Shown one piece after another: positions 59,908 to 64,000 of a stretch of 64,000 nucleotides of DNA. A program made the position numbers and the translations under genes. How positions within the stretch are numbered: position 1 is the stretch's first letter; every line of letters starts with the position of its first letter. The DNA is from Jiangella endophytica (GTDB lineage Bacteria; Actinomycetota; Actinomycetes; Jiangellales; Jiangellaceae), in NCBI RefSeq assembly GCF_003427025.1, contig NZ_QVAI01000001.1:1-64000 (forward strand), given 5' to 3'. Under the pieces are notes generated by a model. The model was not told where the DNA came from, ran no database searches, and worked only from the letters and a program-made list of their open reading frames with translations.

Positions 59908-60866
59908 GCCGGCCTCCCTTCGGGCTCGGCCTCGTCCTCGACCGGCCGCCCGGTGAGGGAGAGGAACACCTCGTTGAGACTGGCACCGCGCAGCGTGAGC
60001 TCGGTGACCAGCACTCCGGCGTCGTCGAGCCGCCGGACCACGGCGGGCAGGACGGCGGGGTCGCCGACCGGCGCGGTGACCCGCGGACCGTCGATCTCGG
60101 GGACGGCCTTGGTCAGCTCGGCGACGACGGACGTGACGACCGGCAGCTTGGCGTCGTCCTCGGGACGGACGACGAGGGTCTGCGAGCCGGTCTTCGCCTT
60201 CAGCTCGTCGGGAGTGCCGGCGGCGATGACCCGGCCGTGGTCGATGACCGTGATCTCGTCGGCCAGGGCGTCGGCTTCGTCGAGATACTGCGTGGTCAGC
60301 AGCACGGTGACCCCGGTGGCGACCAGGCCGCGGATCAGCGACCACAGTTCGGCGCGGGCCCGTGGGTCGAGCCCGGTGGTGGGCTCGTCGAGGAACAGGA
60401 TGGACGGCCGGCCGACCAGGCTGGCGGCGAGGTCGAGCCGGCGCCGCATGCCACCGGAGTACGTCTTGGCGGCGCGGTCGGCGGCGTCGGTGAGGTCGAA
60501 CTCGGCCAGCAACTCGTGCGCGCGCTGTTTCGCGGCCGGCCGCGGCACCCCCAGCAGCCGGCCGATGAGCAGCAGGTTCTCGGTGCCGGTGAGCATCTCG
60601 TCGACCGCCGCGTACTGCCCGGTGAGCCCGATGAGCTGACGGGCCTGGTGCGCCTGCCGGACGACGTCGTGGCCGCCGACCGAGGCATGGCCGTCGTCGG
60701 GCTGGAGCAGGGTGGCGAAGATGCGAACCGCCGTGGTCTTGCCGGCGCCGTTGGGCCCGAGCAGGCCGAGCACGGTCCCCGCGCGAACGGCGAGGCTGAC
60801 GCCGTCGAGGGCCGTCGTCTCGCCGAAGCGCTTCACGAGCCCTTCGGCCTGGATGGCGTGGTCCAT
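59904..60866 (-). CDS. ABC export ATPase (DrrA-like), pair B
   Basis: 320 residues; AAGGAGG precedes the ATG. Walker A GPNGAGKTTAVR, signature YSGGMRRRLDLAA, Walker B ILFLDEPTTGLD, C-terminal LNEVFLSLTGRP. It is clearly related to the pair A ATPase, so the two export pairs arose by an old duplication. Substrates are likely hydrophobic drugs or lipids. Confidence 0.94.
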   Translation of the reverse strand: MDHAIQAEGLVKRFGETTALDGVSLAVRAGTVLGLLGPNGAGKTTAVRIFATLLQPDDGHASVGGHDVVRQAHQARQLIGLTGQYAAVDEMLTGTENLLLIGRLLGVPRPAAKQRAHELLAEFDLTDAADRAAKTYSGGMRRRLDLAASLVGRPSILFLDEPTTGLDPRARAELWSLIRGLVATGVTVLLTTQYLDEADALADEITVIDHGRVIAAGTPDELKAKTGSQTLVVRPEDDAKLPVVTSVVAELTKAVPEIDGPRVTAPVGDPAVLPAVVRRLDDAGVLVTELTLRGASLNEVFLSLTGRPVEDEAEPEGRPA

Positions 60867-60912
60867 GGGGAACCTCCTTGTTCCACCTGGCAGGAGACCA
60901 GCATGCCGTGCA

Positions 60913-60931
60913 CCTCCGACAATGTCGGTGG
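60913..60931. promoter_or_regulatory. Palindrome upstream of export pair B
   Basis: CCTCCGACAATGTCGGTGG: CCGACA and TGTCGG flank one central base, extended by CC/GG after one mismatch. It lies 47 bp from the pair B start and 20 bp from the sigma-fragment start, so could control either. Confidence 0.45.
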
Positions 60932-60938
60932 CCGATGC

Positions 60939-60944
60939 CATGCT
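60939..60944 (+). promoter_or_regulatory. -10 element of a leaderless promoter
   Basis: CATGCT, six bases before the GTG at 60951, which has no ribosome site; weak match. Confidence 0.3.
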
Positions 60945-60950
60945 GAATCG

Positions 60951-61112
60951 GTGCCGCCTCCCGAGCCGCCGCCCGTCGACGTGCTCGCCGGCCTGCTGCT
61001 GGCCCGCGACGAGACGGTGTTCGCGCAGGTCGTCGACGCGTGGTCGCCCGGCACGGTCCGGCTGGCCCGCGTCTGCGTCTCCACGGAGGAATCGGCGCCC
61101 GATGACGTCCGA
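60951..61112 (+). pseudogene. N-terminal remnant of an ECF sigma factor
   Basis: From a GTG the frame reads DVLAGLLLARDETVFAQVVDAWSPGTVRLARVCVSTEESA, a close match to the first helices of region 2 of actinobacterial ECF sigma factors, where EEVVQDTW would come next. Here it breaks off at about residue 54 and continues into unrelated sequence. No region 4 is found. The frame stays open into the following gene, so a 365-residue hybrid is formally possible, but loss of the rest of the gene by deletion is more likely. Confidence 0.6.
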
Positions 61113-61154
61113 AACCTTCAAGCCGCGCGCGGGCGGACGCGGGAGCATGGCGGG

Positions 61155-62048
61155 ATGGACCTCACCGCCGCGACCGCGTTCCTCGCCGGCCATGCCCGTC
61201 AGCTCGACCGGCTCCGGTTCGGGCTGCTGACCGGGACCGGCGACCGTACGGCGACGCTGGCCGCGCTGGCCGGCTACCGCAACCCCGACGGCGGGTTCGG
61301 CTGGGGCCTCGAACCGGACCTGCGCTCGCCGGAGAGTCAGCCCGGCGCCGCGCTGCACGCGTTCGAGGTACTGGCCGAGACCGGGCCCGGCGCCGCCGGC
61401 CTCGCCGGTCCGCTGTGCGACTGGCTGGCGTCGGTCACGCTGCCCGACGGCGGGCTGCCGTTCGCGCTGCCGGTGACTGTGCCGGCCGGGACGTCGCACT
61501 GGTGGACCGACGCCGACCCCACGGCGTCGTCGCTGCAGATCAGCACGGCCGTGGCCGCCCAGGCGCACCGCGCCGCCCGGCTGGACCCCGTCGTCGCCGG
61601 GCAGCCATGGCTCGAGCGCGTCACCGACTTCGTGCTGGCGACCATCGCCGCGACCGAGCGCCCGCAGGCGCTCGAGCTGAGGTTCTCGCTGGGCCTTCTC
61701 GACGCCGTCCACGACACCCGGCCCGAGGCGGCCGTCCAGCTGGAGCGCCTGGGCGCACTGGTGCCGCCCGACGGTGGCATCCCGGTCGAGGGCGGCATCG
61801 AGGGCGAGGCGATGCACCTGCTCGACCTGTCGCCCGAGCCGGACCGGCCACTGCGCGCGCTGCTCGATCCGGACGCCGTCGAGACGGACCTCGACCGGCT
61901 GGAGTCGCTCCAGCAGGGCGACGGCGGCTGGGTCGTCGACTTCGCGTCGTCGTCGCCGGCCGGCGCCCTGGAGTGGCGTGGCTACCAGACGGTGTGGGCG
62001 GTGCGGACGCTGCTCGCCCATGGCCGCCGCCAGGGCGCGTCGCTCTAG
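61155..62048 (+). CDS. Terpene-cyclase/prenyltransferase-like repeat protein
   Basis: 297 residues starting MDLTAATAFLAGHARQLDRLRF, the usual start of this family, with GGGAG nearby. Repeats with the QxxDGGW-like pattern occur (YRNPDGGFGWGLEPD, LPDGGLPFAL, LQQGDGGWVVDF), the alpha/alpha toroid signature of prenyltransferases and squalene-hopene cyclases. The DxDD motif of cyclases is not seen, so catalysis is unproven. It ends 4 bp inside the convergent phosphotransferase gene. Confidence 0.75.
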   Translation: MDLTAATAFLAGHARQLDRLRFGLLTGTGDRTATLAALAGYRNPDGGFGWGLEPDLRSPESQPGAALHAFEVLAETGPGAAGLAGPLCDWLASVTLPDGGLPFALPVTVPAGTSHWWTDADPTASSLQISTAVAAQAHRAARLDPVVAGQPWLERVTDFVLATIAATERPQALELRFSLGLLDAVHDTRPEAAVQLERLGALVPPDGGIPVEGGIEGEAMHLLDLSPEPDRPLRALLDPDAVETDLDRLESLQQGDGGWVVDFASSSPAGALEWRGYQTVWAVRTLLAHGRRQGASL

Positions 62049-62788
62049 TCCCGCATCCGCGCTCGCAGCACGTCGATCTCGCAGCCCGGCGCCGACGGGT
62101 CGAACCCGTGCTCGACCAGCCAGCGGATGGCCTGCAGGCTTCGCAGGGACCACCACGCGCGGATCACGTCGAGGTCGACGTCGGCCCCATAGCCGGCGAC
62201 GACGTCGCCGAGGCGTTCCTCGTGCCCGAGCGTCAGGATCGCGAGATCGAACAGGGCGTCGCCCCGGCCGGCCTCGGACCAGTCGATGACGCCGGTGACG
62301 TCGTCGCCGTCGACGAACACGTGGGAGAGCTGCAGGTCGCCATGCGTGAACACCGGCGTCCACGACCGGAGCGCGGCCTCGGCGATGCGGCGGTTGCGCG
62401 CGACCAGGTCGGCAGGGAGGACGCCGGTGGAGACGAGCCATTCGCATTCACGGTCGAGCTCGGCCGCGAACTCGTCGAGGCTCTTCCCGGGCCACGGCGG
62501 CAGTGGCGCGTCGTGCAGTCTCCGCACGGCGGCGCCGGCCGCGGCCCAGGCCGCCGCCGACGCGACGGACGGCTCCCCGAGGCGGCCGAGGGCCGACCCA
62601 GGCAGGGCGGCGAGCGCGAGCACGGGCGGATTCCGCCACAGGACCTCGGGAGTCGGGATCGGCGCGACGGCCATCGCCCGAACCTCGACCTCGGTACGCG
62701 CCTGATCGGCGTCGATCTTCAGGAAGACATCGCCGACCCGTAGGGTCGCCCGCTCGGAATGGGCGACGACGACCTCGATCTCCTCCAT
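62045..62788 (-). CDS. Aminoglycoside phosphotransferase-family kinase
   Basis: 247 residues. The catalytic loop is FTHGDLQLSHVFVDGDDVTGVIDWSEAGRGDALFDLA: HGD and the metal-binding DW are present, with His in place of the Asn after the loop, as in many actinobacterial relatives. The N-lobe is short (VGDVFLKIDADQARTEVEV). It may phosphorylate a small molecule such as an antibiotic or metabolite. Starts 13 bp after the methyltransferase gene, so likely in its transcript. Confidence 0.87.
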   Translation of the reverse strand: MEEIEVVVAHSERATLRVGDVFLKIDADQARTEVEVRAMAVAPIPTPEVLWRNPPVLALAALPGSALGRLGEPSVASAAAWAAAGAAVRRLHDAPLPPWPGKSLDEFAAELDRECEWLVSTGVLPADLVARNRRIAEAALRSWTPVFTHGDLQLSHVFVDGDDVTGVIDWSEAGRGDALFDLAILTLGHEERLGDVVAGYGADVDLDVIRAWWSLRSLQAIRWLVEHGFDPSAPGCEIDVLRARMRD

Positions 62789-62801
62789 GCCACGGCCGTC
62801 G

Positions 62802-63491
62802 CTAGCGCTTGACGCAGGTGTAGGCGCCGAACAGTCCGGCGTCGTCGTACTCGACGTCGGCGATGTCGAAGCCGGCGTGGTGGAGCATGGGCTCGAGCAG
62901 CCAGCGGAACGTGCTGTGCTCGGTGCGGACGTGCTCCGCATAGTCGGCGCCGGTGTAGCCCACCGAGGGGTCGTCGACGCCGCCGGACACCCAGCCGTCC
63001 ATGACCTGCTCGGTCGTGGCCGACGGGAAGTCGTAGACGAGGTCGCGAAGCCGCAGGACGCCGCCCGGGCGCAGGACGCCGGCGATGCGGTGCAGTGCGA
63101 CGACCTTCCAGAAGTCGGGCAGCTGGTGCAGCGCGTGCCGTGTGTACACGGCGTCGGCCGGCTCGCCCGAGTGCTCGTAGCTGAGGAAGCCGGCCCGCAC
63201 CGGCTCGACCTCGACGCCGGCCGCGGCCGCCCGCTCGCCGAGGTGGGCCAGCATCGCCGGCGACACGTCGACGGCCACGACGCGGTCGAACCGGGAGGCC
63301 GCCGGGACGGCGAACTGGCCCGTGCCGGCACCGAGGTCGACCACGGAACGGACCCCGCGCTCGGCCAGCAGTGCGATGTCCGAGGCGGGGTCCGGGTAGC
63401 CCTGTTTGCGGTCGAACCCGGCGACGAAGCCGGGATCGAGGTGTTCCGGGCCGGCGTAGGCGGTCTCGTCGAGCATCCAGGTCGGGCGCAT
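62802..63491 (-). CDS. SAM-dependent methyltransferase
   Basis: 229 residues. Motif I is VVDLGAGTGQFAVPAA, then VVAVDVSPAMLAHL and a motif-IV region AVYTRHALHQLPDFWKVVAL. Class I small-molecule methyltransferase fold. The ATG at 63491 gives the family's usual MRPTWMLDE start; a GTG at 63506 overlapping the upstream TGA would couple translation and is a real alternative. Confidence 0.88.
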   Translation of the reverse strand: MRPTWMLDETAYAGPEHLDPGFVAGFDRKQGYPDPASDIALLAERGVRSVVDLGAGTGQFAVPAASRFDRVVAVDVSPAMLAHLGERAAAAGVEVEPVRAGFLSYEHSGEPADAVYTRHALHQLPDFWKVVALHRIAGVLRPGGVLRLRDLVYDFPSATTEQVMDGWVSGGVDDPSVGYTGADYAEHVRTEHSTFRWLLEPMLHHAGFDIADVEYDDAGLFGAYTCVKR

Positions 63492-63502
63492 GCGCCCGAT
63501 CG

Positions 63503-64000
63503 TCACATGCGAGCGCGGTCCTCCGCAGCCGGATTTTCCGCGGCTGTCGGCGTGACTGCGCTGCTGAGCAGCGCGATGGCCTCCTCGGACGGACTGCCCG
63601 GCTCGGCGTGGTAGGCGACGATCACCTGGCCGGGCGCGCCATTCACCGCCAGCGACTCGAATCGCAGCGTCAGCTCTCCGACCAGGGGATGCCGGAACCG
63701 TTTGCTGCCCGACGTCTTCGGCCGGACGTCGTGCCGCGCCCACAGCCGGCGGAACTCGTCGCTCTTCAGCGACAGCTCGCCGACGAGGTCGGTGAGCGCG
63801 GGGTCGTCGAGGTCGGAGCCGGCGGCGGCCCGCAGGCTGGCCACCGTCTCGGCCGCCACGGTGTCCCAGTCGGGGTACAGGTCGCGCGCGTCGGGATTCA
63901 GGAACACCGCGCGCACCTGGTTGACGCCGGGCGCAGAGCATGAGGCGATGCTGCCGCCCAGCGCGTTGACCGCCAGCACGTCGAGGTGCCGGCCGAGCAC
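63503..64000 (-). CDS. MmyB-type regulator, C-terminal part (partial)
   Basis: The last 165 residues of a gene running off the window edge. HLDVLAVNALGGSI, VFLNPDARDLYPDWDTVAAETVASLRAAAG, SDEFRRLWARHDVRPKTSGSKRFRHPLVGELTLRFESL are the MmyB-like ligand-binding domain found behind an XRE helix-turn-helix. The DNA-binding half should lie beyond base 64000. Likely regulates itself or neighbours in response to a fatty-acid-like ligand. Confidence 0.88.
   Translation of the reverse strand: MLGRHLDVLAVNALGGSIASCSAPGVNQVRAVFLNPDARDLYPDWDTVAAETVASLRAAAGSDLDDPALTDLVGELSLKSDEFRRLWARHDVRPKTSGSKRFRHPLVGELTLRFESLAVNGAPGQVIVAYHAEPGSPSEEAIALLSSAVTPTAAENPAAEDRARM

Noticed and set aside
61155-62048. Squalene-hopene cyclase
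   Set aside because: Too short, and the DxDD catalytic motif is not visible; only the repeat fold is supported.
62045-62788. Loss of the catalytic-loop Asn in the phosphotransferase (HGDLQLSH)
   Set aside because: The His form is common among actinobacterial relatives, so it is not evidence of an inactive enzyme.
1-64000. Mobile element, prophage or biosynthetic gene cluster spanning part of the window
   Set aside because: No transposase, integrase, phage structural, PKS, NRPS or RiPP core gene was found; composition is even across the window.

Overview
The window is very GC-rich, with strong codon-position bias, dense genes, twin-arginine and lipoprotein signals, a sortase anchor of the LAxTG type, several ANTAR regulators and at least five apparently leaderless genes. 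This points to a filamentous or soil Actinomycetota chromosome. Jiangellales or a nearby order is my guess; the sequence alone does not settle it. I see no rRNA, tRNA, CRISPR array, insertion sequence, integrase or plasmid gene. About 49 protein genes are supported.

Layout. 1-13.9 kb is regulatory and housekeeping: the 3' end of a sortase-anchored surface protein, an ECF sigma factor, two divergent giant LuxR-type ATPase regulators, three tandem GAF/ANTAR genes, a TetR repressor, a baeRF-like protein, a small basic protein, a G5/excalibur lipoprotein and an MFS exporter divergent from a LysR regulator. 15.2-26.7 kb is a sugar-type catabolic locus built around a FadR-like GntR repressor. Leftward run gntR, an SDR dehydrogenase, an ASRT-family (sensory rhodopsin transducer-like) protein and a zinc-type dehydrogenase. 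Rightward run a solute-binding lipoprotein, two ABC permeases, an unusual neutral-ceramidase-like/GH13 fusion, an enolase-superfamily dehydratase and a DegT-like PLP enzyme. A 16-bp near-palindrome lies between the two arms.

26.7-28.2 kb holds small unrelated genes. 28.2-44.8 kb is a second carbohydrate locus: a LacI regulator and an FAD oxidoreductase to the left; to the right two more FAD oxidoreductases, a GH38-type glycosidase, an SGNH hydrolase, an LplA/LplB/YtcP-like import system and a Tat-exported beta-helix protein. Two GCNNATATNNGC palindromes frame its divergent promoters. Neither import locus encodes an ATPase, so both probably share an ATPase encoded elsewhere, as MsiK is shared in other actinomycetes.

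44.8-64 kb is mixed: an AraC regulator and NmrA-like reductase, an epimerase back-to-back with a DapA-like aldolase, a TrmB/LuxR hybrid regulator, a large secreted subtilisin, a BTAD/NB-ARC (AfsR-like) regulator convergent with two DrrAB-type export pairs, the N-terminal remnant of an ECF sigma factor in frame with a terpene-cyclase-like repeat protein, a phosphotransferase, a methyltransferase and an edge-truncated MmyB-type regulator.

The best candidates for something undescribed are the GntR/ASRT/ceramidase-GH13 locus and the LacI/FAD-oxidoreductase/GH38 locus, with their predicted operators.
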